64,000 nucleotides of DNA. Source: Rhodanobacteraceae bacterium. GTDB lineage: Bacteria > Pseudomonadota > Gammaproteobacteria > Xanthomonadales > Rhodanobacteraceae. Location of the stretch: contig SCQU01000021.1 in the NCBI GenBank assembly GCA_004299555.1, positions 115,308 to 179,307 on the forward strand, written 5' to 3'. Positions 8,712 to 17,178 of this stretch are shown piece after piece. Position 1 is the stretch's first letter. The number at the start of each line of letters is the position of its first letter. Under the pieces are notes generated by a model, which was not told the origin of the DNA, ran no database searches, and saw only the letters and a list, made by a program, of their open reading frames with translations. The position numbers and the translations under genes are program-made.

Positions 8712-9638
8712 CTAGCCCTGCTGTTTTGACTCGGCGGCACCCAGTACCGCCGCAGGTGGTTTGACGAGTGCGCGCCGGGTCAGCAGCGGGTGCATGCCTA
8801 CCGCCGCGAGAATGATCGCCACCCCCATGTAGAACCAGCCGTCCAGCTGGTGCTGCTCACCCAGCAGGATGATCGCAAGCACAATCGCGTACACGGGTTC
8901 GAGGTTGGTCGTCAGCTGCACCGTATAGGCCGACAATTTGCGCAGCACCGCGAGCGCCAGCGCAAACGGCAGCAGCGTGCAGACCAGCGCCAGCGCCAGC
9001 AGCAGCACGGCGTCGTGCAGGCCGGGCAGCACGAAGGTGCCTTCACCGTGCCAGACCACGGTGACCAGCGTCAGGAACAGCGTGGCCGCACCGAGCTCGA
9101 CGCAGGTGACGGTCAGCGGCTCGCCTTGTTCGGCCATGCGTTTGTTGAAGGCACCAAACGCCGCGCAAAACAGGGCCGAGAGCACACCCACCGCGACGCC
9201 CAGGCGCATGTCGGCCGGGACCCCGCCGACCACCAGCGCCACCCCGGGGATGACCGCCACCGCCAGCAACAGCTCGCGCGGCTCGAACCGGCGGCCGGCC
9301 ACGACCAGCGGTTCGATGACGGCGAGGAATACCGGCGCCAGCGCGATGCACGTCGCGGCAACCGATGCGTTGGCCAGCTTGACCGCCGAGTAGAACGTCA
9401 GCCAGTGCAGCGCGACCAGCACGCCCACGCCGGCGTAGGCGGTCAGCGTGTGGGCGGACATGCCGCGCAGCTCACGCCATACCTTTGGCAGCAGCAGCAA
9501 GGCGGCGGTCACCAGCAACACGCGCCACCACACCAGCTGCAGGGCGGTCAGGGTGATGAGCTTGCCGAGGATGGAAGTGAAACCCCACAGCAGGACGCAA
9601 AAATGCAGCTGCCAGTGGGCACGCGTATTGGCTGACAT
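8712..9638 (-). CDS. EamA/DMT-family transporter
   Basis: A 308-residue inner-membrane protein with about ten hydrophobic segments arranged as two EamA repeats (first around residues 10-135, second around 150-285). Proteins of this superfamily export small metabolites, often amino acids or their analogues; substrate cannot be read from sequence. The ATG at 9638 is chosen over an upstream GTG because the upstream frame overlaps a stem-loop and adds only ten non-conserved residues. The stretch LTTNLEPVYAIVLAIILLGEQ near residue 245 is the family's best-conserved segment (NLEP...GE). It follows the APC permease gene on the same strand. Confidence 0.85.
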   Translation of the reverse strand: MSANTRAHWQLHFCVLLWGFTSILGKLITLTALQLVWWRVLLVTAALLLLPKVWRELRGMSAHTLTAYAGVGVLVALHWLTFYSAVKLANASVAATCIALAPVFLAVIEPLVVAGRRFEPRELLLAVAVIPGVALVVGGVPADMRLGVAVGVLSALFCAAFGAFNKRMAEQGEPLTVTCVELGAATLFLTLVTVVWHGEGTFVLPGLHDAVLLLALALVCTLLPFALALAVLRKLSAYTVQLTTNLEPVYAIVLAIILLGEQHQLDGWFYMGVAIILAAVGMHPLLTRRALVKPPAAVLGAAESKQQG

Positions 9639-9658
9639 GACCGGTTGCGCAAAGGAGG

Positions 9659-9683
9659 GCGGCCGCACGAAGTGTGCGGCCGC
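9659..9683 (-). terminator. Stem-loop between APC permease and EamA genes
   Basis: A perfect 10-bp stem (GCGGCCGCAC and its complement) with a 5-base loop lies after the permease stop at 9722. On the minus strand it is followed by CCTCCTTTG, only a weak T-tract, so termination is plausible but may be partial. Confidence 0.45.
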
Positions 9684-9721
9684 GGTGCCAATTTTGTCAC
9701 AACGCAGCGCCGGTTACGCGG

Positions 9722-11641
9722 TCACCCCGGCTGCTCGCCTGGCGCGTCCGCCCAGTTTTGGTTGATGTGGTCAAGGACGCGGCGGCCGCGCAGGCGGAAG
9801 CTGTGCGCCAACCACATGATCAGCGCCGAAAAGATGGCGATCACGGCGACGCCGGAAACCAGATGCAGGTAACCGAGATTGCCCGCGTGTTTGTCGAGTT
9901 CAGGGTAACGCCCCAGCCAGCTGATCAGCGCCAGACCGCCCAGCCACGGCAGCACCCAAAAGCCCGCCTTGAAATCAAGCCGGGGCGTGTGCTTGCCGCG
10001 CAGTCCCTCGTGCAGGGCCAGCAGCACCAGCCCCAGCACCACCGCCAGCATCAGCTTCCATACGACGTCCCAGCCCGACCAGAACACGATGAGGTTGGAC
10101 GACAGGAAGGCGAGGTAGGGAACCATCCAGCCACCCATGAGCCGGAACGGACGGTGGTGGTTGGGCAGCTCTTCGCGCAGGGCCATCATGGTCAGCGGGC
10201 CGGAGCCAAATGACAGCACGCTGGCGGAGGTCACGAAGCCGACCAGCTTTTGCCAGCCCGGAAAGGGCAGGAAGAAGATCAGTCCTACGATGAAGGCCAG
10301 GATCACGCTGACCCACGGCACGCCGCGCTCGCTGACTTTGGCCAGTACCGCGGGCGCATTGCGGTTGCGGCCCATCGCGTAGGACAGCCGGGCGGTTACC
10401 GTGGTGTAGATCAGGCCGGTGTCAGCCGGCGACACGAACGCGTCGACGTACAGCAGGAGCGCGAGCCAGGTCATGCCCAGCGTCATCGCCAGCGTCGCCA
10501 GCGGGCCGAAGGCCAGCGCGCGCCCTTCGATGCCGCCCGAGAAGGTGGTGCCGATGTGCTGCCAGCCGTTCGCCAGCGCCGCACCCGGCAACGCGCCGAT
10601 GAAGGCGATCTGCAGCAGGATGTAGATGACGGCGCACAGCAGCAGCGAACCGAGCACCGCGATCGGCACGTTGCGTTGCGGGTTGTCGGTCTCGCCGGCC
10701 AGTTCCACGCCCTGGCGGAATCCGAGGTAGGAAAACACGATGCCCGCGGTCGCAATTGCCGAGAACACCCCGTGCCAACCCAGCGGCAGGAAGCCGCCCT
10801 GCGCGGGATGCGTGAAGTGATCCAGCTTGAAATCGGCCGACAGGAACGCCACGATCACGATGCAGATGATCGCGAGCTTCCACCACACCAACGCATTGTT
10901 GAGCCGGGCGAACCAGCGGATGCCGATCACGTTGATGAGGCTGAACAGGAACATCAAACCGGCCGCGGCGAAATAGCCTGGCGTGGTGAGCACCGCCACG
11001 CCGTCCTGCAGGTGCTGGAGCCAGGGGACGTAGTTGGACCCGTATTGCAGCGCGGCCAACACTTCTATCGGCGCGGTGGAGGCCGCGGCCAGCCAGGTGA
11101 TCCAGCCGGTGGTGTAGCTGGCAAACGATCCGAACGCGAAGTGCGGAAAGCGCACCACCCCGCCCGAGACCGGAAACATCGTGCCCAGTTCCGAATAGGT
11201 GAGGCCGATGAATCCGATCATGATCGCGCCGAACACCCAGGACAGGATCGACGCGGGTCCGGCTTGCTCTGCGGCGTACATGGCACCAAATAGCCAGCCG
11301 GAGCCGATGACCGAACCGACTGCGGTGAAGAGAAGGCCGATCAGACCAACATGGCGTTTCAGGCGGTGATCGTCAGGCGTGGGGCTGGGACTTGCGGACT
11401 TGGCAGTTTCCCGGTGGCGCGGGCGACGGTGTGGACGTCCGATGGCGAGCAGGGCGCGCCAGCTGCTGGCGCGCTGCGAGTAACCGGTCGATGATTGCCG
11501 ATGCCGCGTACGCGCGCAACCCTGGGGGCGGACGCCGATGCACCTTTCCGCCAGGTGCGCTGGCCGCACGGTCGATGGCGCGCATCCTGGACAGCGAACG
11601 GGTGCCTGCGCCGACGCACGGGACCGTTCCGGCGACAACAT
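9722..11641 (-). CDS. APC-superfamily amino-acid permease
   Basis: A polytopic amino acid/polyamine/organocation permease. The first membrane helix carries the APC signature GLLFTAVGSVIGSGWLFGA, the substrate-backbone binding loop. About 12-14 hydrophobic segments follow and the C-terminus is hydrophilic. The start is uncertain: no ATG, GTG or TTG lies in frame within about 70 residues of the conserved KRHVGLIG start, so the ATG at 11641 is given, which leaves an unusual long basic N-terminal tail. The frame stays open further upstream. Substrate is unknown; the closest families take up acidic or neutral amino acids by proton symport. Confidence 0.8.
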   Translation of the reverse strand: MLSPERSRASAQAPVRCPGCAPSTVRPAHLAERCIGVRPQGCARTRHRQSSTGYSQRASSWRALLAIGRPHRRPRHRETAKSASPSPTPDDHRLKRHVGLIGLLFTAVGSVIGSGWLFGAMYAAEQAGPASILSWVFGAIMIGFIGLTYSELGTMFPVSGGVVRFPHFAFGSFASYTTGWITWLAAASTAPIEVLAALQYGSNYVPWLQHLQDGVAVLTTPGYFAAAGLMFLFSLINVIGIRWFARLNNALVWWKLAIICIVIVAFLSADFKLDHFTHPAQGGFLPLGWHGVFSAIATAGIVFSYLGFRQGVELAGETDNPQRNVPIAVLGSLLLCAVIYILLQIAFIGALPGAALANGWQHIGTTFSGGIEGRALAFGPLATLAMTLGMTWLALLLYVDAFVSPADTGLIYTTVTARLSYAMGRNRNAPAVLAKVSERGVPWVSVILAFIVGLIFFLPFPGWQKLVGFVTSASVLSFGSGPLTMMALREELPNHHRPFRLMGGWMVPYLAFLSSNLIVFWSGWDVVWKLMLAVVLGLVLLALHEGLRGKHTPRLDFKAGFWVLPWLGGLALISWLGRYPELDKHAGNLGYLHLVSGVAVIAIFSALIMWLAHSFRLRGRRVLDHINQNWADAPGEQPG

Positions 11642-11786
11642 GGAACCGGCATCGGGTGGTCGCCGCGGTGCATTGGCATGCATGCCGCCGGCCGGCAGCA
11701 GTCCAGCGCGTTGAATGCGTACGGTGCGCCTATCGGACGCGGAATGCAAGACGTGTCAAATGCAGTGCATGCGCTAAGATCAGCCC

Positions 11787-12296
11787 ATGCCATCGCTGCT
11801 TGCCAACCCCGTCTCCGGCCTGCGCGCGCCCTCAATCGCAGAGGCGCTGCTGCCCGATCGTTTTGGCTGGCTGATGGGTCTGTACGCGGAAAACCATCAG
11901 CGGCTGGCGCGCCTGTTCGCACCGCACCGGCTGCCGCCGGGCGAGTATGTTTCGAGCGTGGGCGACGGCCTTGACGTACGCCTGTCGGTACTGGAACGCC
12001 ACCGCTACACGCTCGAGCTGGAGCTGACCTACGCGCTGCTGGATGCCACCACCGGCAACCCCGCACCGTCCGCGCAACTGCGCTGCTACCTCGACGCGGG
12101 CCTGACCGAAGCCCTGCATTGCCAGCCTGGGCGTGACTTGTGGCAGGTACTGGGACCGCTCGCGCCCGCGCGCAACGTGCTGCGGCACCGGTTGCGCATG
12201 AACGCGTTCCTCAACCGCTGGCTCGAATACCTGGCCGAGCAGGGCCATTCGCTGGGCCGGCTCGAACGCGTGGCCGCGGTCGATGCGGTCGCGTGA
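11787..12296 (+). CDS. DUF1249 (YqiB-like) family protein
   Basis: A 169-residue soluble protein of the DUF1249 family (YqiB in E. coli), whose biochemical role is unknown. Family landmarks are LYAENHQRLARLF near residue 35, the basic RHRYTLELELTY segment near residue 72 and the ending region RMNAFLNRWLEYL near residue 145. It starts at an ATG just 35 bases downstream of AT-rich bases that include TAAGAT, a possible -10. It is divergent from the APC permease and convergent with hpnM. Confidence 0.85.
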   Translation: MPSLLANPVSGLRAPSIAEALLPDRFGWLMGLYAENHQRLARLFAPHRLPPGEYVSSVGDGLDVRLSVLERHRYTLELELTYALLDATTGNPAPSAQLRCYLDAGLTEALHCQPGRDLWQVLGPLAPARNVLRHRLRMNAFLNRWLEYLAEQGHSLGRLERVAAVDAVA

Positions 12297-12462
12297 TCGT
12301 TGAGCTGCCGGGCTCTGCCCCGGGAAGCGGCGCCGCGCCGGATGGAGTGGCCCAGCCCCTGGATTCTCCGCGCGGCGCGGATGCCTGCGCCGTTCACCCG
12401 GGGCACTGCCCGACAAGGCACCGGTGTTGCGCGTGGAAACCGCGCATCCTCGCCACCGGCTG

Positions 12463-13101
12463 TCAGTTGCCCACCCCGACGATACCTTGTGTCCGCAGGC
12501 GTTCGATCACGGCATTGATGCCGCCTTTTTGATATTCGGACACCACCTGGCTGCGGTAGAGCGTGATGTAAGAGATGCCCTGGATGATCACGTCGTAGAT
12601 CTTCCACTGGCCGGAGCTGCTCATGCGAAACGCGTAATCGACCGCCACCGTCTGGTCGTTGCTCTGCAGCACCTTGGTGCGGACCAGCGTGCGCCGTTGG
12701 CCGGAGCCAACTTCCGAAGGCAGTACCTCGACATGGACTTGCGTGAAGTCGATCAACCCCTTGGCAAAGCCGCGTGCCAGTGCAGCATCAAATGCACGGC
12801 TGAACGCGACCCGCTGCGCGGGCGACGTCGTGCTGGCGTACTGGCCGAGCACGAGCAGCGATGCAAACGGCAGGTCGAAATTTGACAGGACAACATTGTT
12901 GATGATTTTGGTCATCCGCTCGGGATGTTTGTCCAGATCGGCCTGGTGGCCGACAACCTCGCGGCTCAACCGGTCAACCATGCCCTGCACGATCTCGTGC
13001 GGGGTCTCGGTCGCCGCGGCGGCGCGTGCGGGCACGATGCCGGTCACGCCCGCAAGGGCCGTCACCAGCAGCAGTGCACTGAAAAAGCGCAACACAGTCA
13101 T
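12463..13101 (-). CDS. hpnM: Hopanoid-associated MlaC-like protein HpnM
   Basis: A 212-residue exported protein of the MlaC/Ttg2D family. A signal peptide ends near residue 25 (VPARAAAA). The mature part has the family segments LDKHPERMTKIINNVV near residue 60 and the C-terminal WKIYDVIIQGISYITLYRSQ near residue 165. MlaC proteins carry lipids across the periplasm. No mlaF, mlaE or mlaD is adjacent; instead the gene follows hpnI and hpnJ, the arrangement known for HpnM in hopanoid clusters, so HpnM is the better name. The ATG at 13101 gives a normal signal peptide. Substrate as a hopanoid is an inference from context. Confidence 0.85.
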   Translation of the reverse strand: MTVLRFFSALLLVTALAGVTGIVPARAAAATETPHEIVQGMVDRLSREVVGHQADLDKHPERMTKIINNVVLSNFDLPFASLLVLGQYASTTSPAQRVAFSRAFDAALARGFAKGLIDFTQVHVEVLPSEVGSGQRRTLVRTKVLQSNDQTVAVDYAFRMSSSGQWKIYDVIIQGISYITLYRSQVVSEYQKGGINAVIERLRTQGIVGVGN

Positions 13102-13357
13102 CTCTCCACCCCGCACAAAACCCGGTACCCGCCAACGATAGCGCATCGCCCGGCAGGAGCGCTCCCTGCAGACGGCGCCGGTGCGGACGCGGTCAGGCGG
13201 GTCGTCCCGGTGCGCTTGCGCCACGGCATCATTCAGGGCGGTATCGGGCCGCGAACCACCTGCCATGACGACGCGGCTGATCGGGTTGCCGCGTTGGCAC
13301 GCACGTTGCGGCCTTCTGGGTGCCGTCTCCGCCGTGGCGCGGAGGTTCCGGTGCGCG

Positions 13358-14911
13358 TTACATCTCGTGCGCATGCAGGAAATGGAAGAATTCAACGCCT
13401 TCGCGCAACCGCCGTTTGGTCATGTCCCAGCTCGTCAGCATTTCCTTGACGATTTCCCAGATCTTGCTGGGGCGGAAATAAAACGCTCGATAGAACCGTT
13501 CAAGGCCGTGATAAATCTCTTCGCTGGAGAGGTCCGGGTAGCTGATTGCGGCAAGCTGCACGCCCTTGTCGTTGACAAGGTTGTGCCCGCCGGTATCCAC
13601 CAGCCAACCGTTTGCAACCGCCTGGTTGTACAGCGCGGTGCCGGGATACGGCGCGGCCAAGGACACCTGGATCGTGTGCGGGTTGATGGACTTTGCAAAT
13701 TCGATGGTCTTGTCGATCGTCTCGTGCGTCTCGCCCGGCAGGCCGAGGATGAACGTGCCGTGGATCAGGATGCCAAGTTTGCGGCAGTCCTCGGTGAACC
13801 GCCGCGCGATGTCGGTGCGTAGACCTTTTTTGATATTGAGGAGGATCTGGTTGTCACCCGATTCGTAGCCGACGAGCAGCAGGCGCAGGCCGTTCTCTTT
13901 CATGATTTTCAGCGCTTCATACGGTACGTTGGCCTTGGAGTTGCAGCTCCACGTCCAGCCCATTTGGTGCAAACCGCGCGCAATCTTGTACACCCGTTCC
14001 ATGTTCTGCTTGGACAAGTCCGTGAACGTGTCGTCGTCGAACATGAGTTCCTTCACTTCCGGCATGTTCTGCTTGATCCAGCGCGCCTCCATCAGCACGC
14101 TTTCCGCCGACCGTGTACGGTACCGGTGGCCGCCAACCGTTTGTGGCCACAGGCAGAAGGTGCATTTGGAGCGGCAGCCGCGCCCGGTGTAGAGCGACAC
14201 GTAGGGGTGCTTCAGGTAGCCGATGTAGTAATGGTTGATGTTGAGGTCGCGCTTGTAGATTGGAGCCACGAACGGCAACGCATCCATGTCATGGATGGTC
14301 GGCTGCGACACGTTGTTGACCAGGCGTCCATCCGGGTCGAGGTAGGACACCCCGCGCACGCTTTCGAGTGGCTTCTTTTCCGCGATCTCCTTGCAGGTGT
14401 AGTCGAATTCTTCGCGGCACACGAAGTCGATCGCCGGGGTTGCCCGCAGTGAGCCTTTCGGGTCAACGGCGGTTTTCGCGCCAACCATGCCAAGGAGGAT
14501 GCCGGGCTTGCGCGCCTTCAGGAGTTCGGCGAACTTCGCGTCGGTGGGGAACGATGGCGTGCTGGTATGGATGATCACCAGCTCGTAATCCTGCGCGATC
14601 TTGAGCGTCTCCTCCACGCCCAGGCCGTCGGCGGGCGCGTCCAGCAGGCGCGAGCCGGGCACCAGCGCGGCCGGCTGCGCGAGCCACGTCGGGTACCAGA
14701 AGCTTTTGATTTCGCGCTTTGCCTGGTAGCGGCTGCCCGCACCGCCGTCAAAGCCGTCGAAGGACGGGGCCTGCAAGAACAGCGTTTTGTACACGTCGGC
14801 CGGCGGCTGCCGCAGAGGGCGGGTGGCGCCACCGGGCTCACGAGCGTGCGCCGGCGGCGGGATCGTGGCGGTAGCGCCGGTGTGCGGTGGCGGCGGCGTA
14901 GGTGTGTCCAT
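13358..14911 (-). CDS. hpnJ: Hopanoid radical SAM enzyme HpnJ
   Basis: A 517-residue radical SAM protein. HpnJ is known to convert the glucosamine head of bacteriohopanetetrol glucosamine to the cyclitol ether, a ring contraction. The cluster motif C246-x3-C250-x2-C253 (RGCRSKCTFC) binds the [4Fe-4S] cluster. Residues about 85-180 form a cobalamin-binding-like Rossmann domain ahead of the radical SAM barrel. TFILGLPGET near residue 405 is a typical radical SAM glycine segment. The ATG at 14911 adds about 40 proline-rich residues before the conserved VYKTLFLQAPSFDGFDGGAGS. It lies between hpnI and hpnM on one strand, so co-transcription is likely. Confidence 0.93.
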   Translation of the reverse strand: MDTPTPPPPHTGATATIPPPAHAREPGGATRPLRQPPADVYKTLFLQAPSFDGFDGGAGSRYQAKREIKSFWYPTWLAQPAALVPGSRLLDAPADGLGVEETLKIAQDYELVIIHTSTPSFPTDAKFAELLKARKPGILLGMVGAKTAVDPKGSLRATPAIDFVCREEFDYTCKEIAEKKPLESVRGVSYLDPDGRLVNNVSQPTIHDMDALPFVAPIYKRDLNINHYYIGYLKHPYVSLYTGRGCRSKCTFCLWPQTVGGHRYRTRSAESVLMEARWIKQNMPEVKELMFDDDTFTDLSKQNMERVYKIARGLHQMGWTWSCNSKANVPYEALKIMKENGLRLLLVGYESGDNQILLNIKKGLRTDIARRFTEDCRKLGILIHGTFILGLPGETHETIDKTIEFAKSINPHTIQVSLAAPYPGTALYNQAVANGWLVDTGGHNLVNDKGVQLAAISYPDLSSEEIYHGLERFYRAFYFRPSKIWEIVKEMLTSWDMTKRRLREGVEFFHFLHAHEM

Positions 14912-15147
14912 GTCATGTGCCCTCGAGCTGGCAGCAGCTCCGCTTGTGGCGGAGATGGATCGATCGGTTGAATCCCGGAACCGGTCTTTGGGTTGTCCAG
15001 GCGTGTTTGCATCCTGTCGGTGCCGGCGTGGCAACCGGCGCAAAAAGGTCCCGTCGGGATTGGGCCGGGTGCCTCACGCGGTATTACCGGCGGCTGCATG
15101 CCATGGGTGGAGCATGCCTGCGTGCCGCCTGGCTGAAAAGAGTATTT

Positions 15148-16335
15148 TCACGTCGTTGAGTTCCGGATCAAGCCAGGTGATGTGCGCTTGCCGCGTGCGT
15201 CCAGCAGCCTGCCGTGCCAGCGTACCTGCCAGCCGGTCAGCGCGATGCTCCACTGCAGCAACAGCAAGCCATCGCGCAGCGGAAACAGCAGCGCCTCGTA
15301 CCACGGCAAGTGCGCGCGCGCTGCGCGCGACTGGATGGAGTGTAGCAAGAACCGCGCGCCAAGCCCGAGTGCGGCCAGGCTGGCCGTGAGCAGGCCAGGG
15401 GCCAGTACAAAACCCACGACGACCAGGGGCGAGGTAAAACAAACCCAGGTCATGGAAAAGCCCCAGGGCGCGATCGCGCGTACCGTGCGCAGCCAGCGGA
15501 GCTCCCGCGTCCACAGCGAGGACAACCGGCGTTCGCTGACCTGGGTGCCCACCATGACGTTGGACGTGACGATGTGCAACTGGCGCCGCCGCACCAGCTC
15601 GCCCAGCCAGAAATCGTCCGCCAGGGCGTTGCGCAGTACTTCAAATCCGCCCATCGCATCCAGCACGTCACGGCGCAGGGCGATGGTCGAGCCAAACGTG
15701 AATCGGGCCGGCGAGAACGCGTATGCCAGCCGAACCGATGGAACGAACCAGTCGTCGATGAACATGCGCCCAAGCCAGGACCAGAACCCGTGCTCGGCGA
15801 TACCGCGATACAGGCAGGTGACGATGCCCGTGTCGGGTTCCGCCAGCGGTGCGGTGACACGTGACAGGTAGTCCGTGGGTACGCGGATGTCGCTGTCGGC
15901 AAGGACCAGCCAGTCGTGCCTGGCAAACGGCAGCATGTTGATGAGGTTGCTTACCTTGGGGTTGCTGCCATGGCTGCAGGGGCTGACGGCCAGCGCCATG
16001 TCGAGCCGCGGAAATTCCGCGTGCAGCTGTTGCACGGTGGCAACCGCGGGGTCATCAAGGTCGCGGACGCCAAACACCAGCTGGTAGTCGGGGTGTGACT
16101 GCAGGCAGAAGCTGCGCAGGTTTTCGTGCAGGTACGGGTCGGCACCGCGCAACGGTTTCAGTACGCTGACCGGATGCGGGCAGGGCTCCGCGGCGGAGCG
16201 GGCAGCGCGCCGGCGCGAATGCTTCCAGGTAACCAGCAACGCGACGCAGGCGTAGGCGCAGGCGGCGGCTGCGATCGCGATTCCGAGCCCATGGACGAAC
16301 GCTGGGATGATCCACATCTGCAGCATGCTGTGCAT
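15148..16335 (-). CDS. hpnI: Hopanoid glycosyltransferase HpnI
   Basis: A 395-residue membrane GT2 glycosyltransferase. HpnI adds N-acetylglucosamine to bacteriohopanetetrol, the first step to the cyclitol ether. One N-terminal membrane helix (about residues 10-36) precedes the catalytic domain, which shows VSVLKPLRGADP near residue 56, the metal-binding D147-S-D149, the acidic pair D240-D241 and the RELRW motif at 277-281. Three or so helices close the protein. AAGGCG seven bases before the ATG at 16335 supports this start over a longer frame. Only 28 bases separate it from the divergent DUF2147 gene. Confidence 0.92.
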   Translation of the reverse strand: MHSMLQMWIIPAFVHGLGIAIAAAACAYACVALLVTWKHSRRRAARSAAEPCPHPVSVLKPLRGADPYLHENLRSFCLQSHPDYQLVFGVRDLDDPAVATVQQLHAEFPRLDMALAVSPCSHGSNPKVSNLINMLPFARHDWLVLADSDIRVPTDYLSRVTAPLAEPDTGIVTCLYRGIAEHGFWSWLGRMFIDDWFVPSVRLAYAFSPARFTFGSTIALRRDVLDAMGGFEVLRNALADDFWLGELVRRRQLHIVTSNVMVGTQVSERRLSSLWTRELRWLRTVRAIAPWGFSMTWVCFTSPLVVVGFVLAPGLLTASLAALGLGARFLLHSIQSRAARAHLPWYEALLFPLRDGLLLLQWSIALTGWQVRWHGRLLDARGKRTSPGLIRNSTT

Positions 16336-16363
16336 ACTACGCCTTGTCGCGGGTGATGGAGCG

Positions 16364-16996
16364 ATGTACTTTCCCGCCATGCGTGCGGGCGGTCATCACG
16401 TATCGGGTACCAGGCGGCCGGGCGCTCAAGCGGCAACGTCACCGGGACCCCGGTGCCGGCGCTGGTTGTGTGCGTGCCTGGGCGTGTTGGCACTGGTCGC
16501 CAATGCCCAGGCGGTGGCAGGCCAGGGCCATGCGGATCCGCGGGCTGCCACGGCAATCGTGGGCGATTGGCTGGTGGCGAACCACGGCGCGATCATCCGC
16601 ATCGCGCAAACCGGCGATGGTTTTGGCGGTTCCATCGCGTGGCAACTGCATGACCGGTACGGGCCGGAGGATGGCCCGGCGCTCGATGGCAAGATCGTCA
16701 CCGACCGCCACAACGCGGACCCAGCGCTCCGTTCGCGGCCCTTGACGGGATTGCCGCTGTTGACCGGCTTGCGTTATGACCCGGCTGACAACGAGTGGGT
16801 GGGGGGACGGATCTACGACACCAACAACGGGCACACCTACCGTTGCATCGTGCGCCTGGCCGGCCCGGATCGGCTGGTGCTCCGCGGTTATCTTGGAATC
16901 CGCCTGTTCGGCAAGAATACCTACTGGCGCCGGGTTGTCATGCGGAAACCGGCCGCTGGAGAACCGCCCTATGTGATGGTTGCAACGAGCGAATGA
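16364..16996 (+). CDS. DUF2147 exported protein at head of plus-strand hopanoid arm
   Basis: A 210-residue protein whose C-terminal 150 residues fit the DUF2147 family: VGDWLVANHGAIIRI, then a GGRIYDTNNGHTY turn and the ending LRGYLGIRLFGKNTYWRR. A hydrophobic signal-like segment WLCACLGVLALVANAQAVA sits at about residues 36-55, behind an unusually long basic n-region, so the true start may be later (ATG at 16379 is an alternative). Family members are exported small beta-rich proteins without assigned activity. Its place beside hpnI and upstream of hpnN suggests an envelope role in hopanoid handling, which is inference. Confidence 0.75.
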   Translation: MYFPAMRAGGHHVSGTRRPGAQAATSPGPRCRRWLCACLGVLALVANAQAVAGQGHADPRAATAIVGDWLVANHGAIIRIAQTGDGFGGSIAWQLHDRYGPEDGPALDGKIVTDRHNADPALRSRPLTGLPLLTGLRYDPADNEWVGGRIYDTNNGHTYRCIVRLAGPDRLVLRGYLGIRLFGKNTYWRRVVMRKPAAGEPPYVMVATSE

Positions 16997-17178
16997 CGGC
17001 CGCTCGGCATCCACGCCAGGTTAGCCTTGGGCATCCCCGGTGCCGGCGGCCGCCGTGCGGGGTGTTTCGCCGCATGGTCGCTTCGGTCTGCCCGATCGAT
17101 CATGCTTTGCTCCCGGCCCGCGTGTTGCCACTCGGGCGCGCCGCCGCTTCTCGAGCGGACGAATGAAAGGAGGCTTGC

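Noticed and set aside
12463..13101. Naming this gene mlaC of a classical Mla system
   Set aside because: No mlaF, mlaE, mlaD or mlaB is adjacent, while hpnI and hpnJ are; HpnM of the same family fits better.
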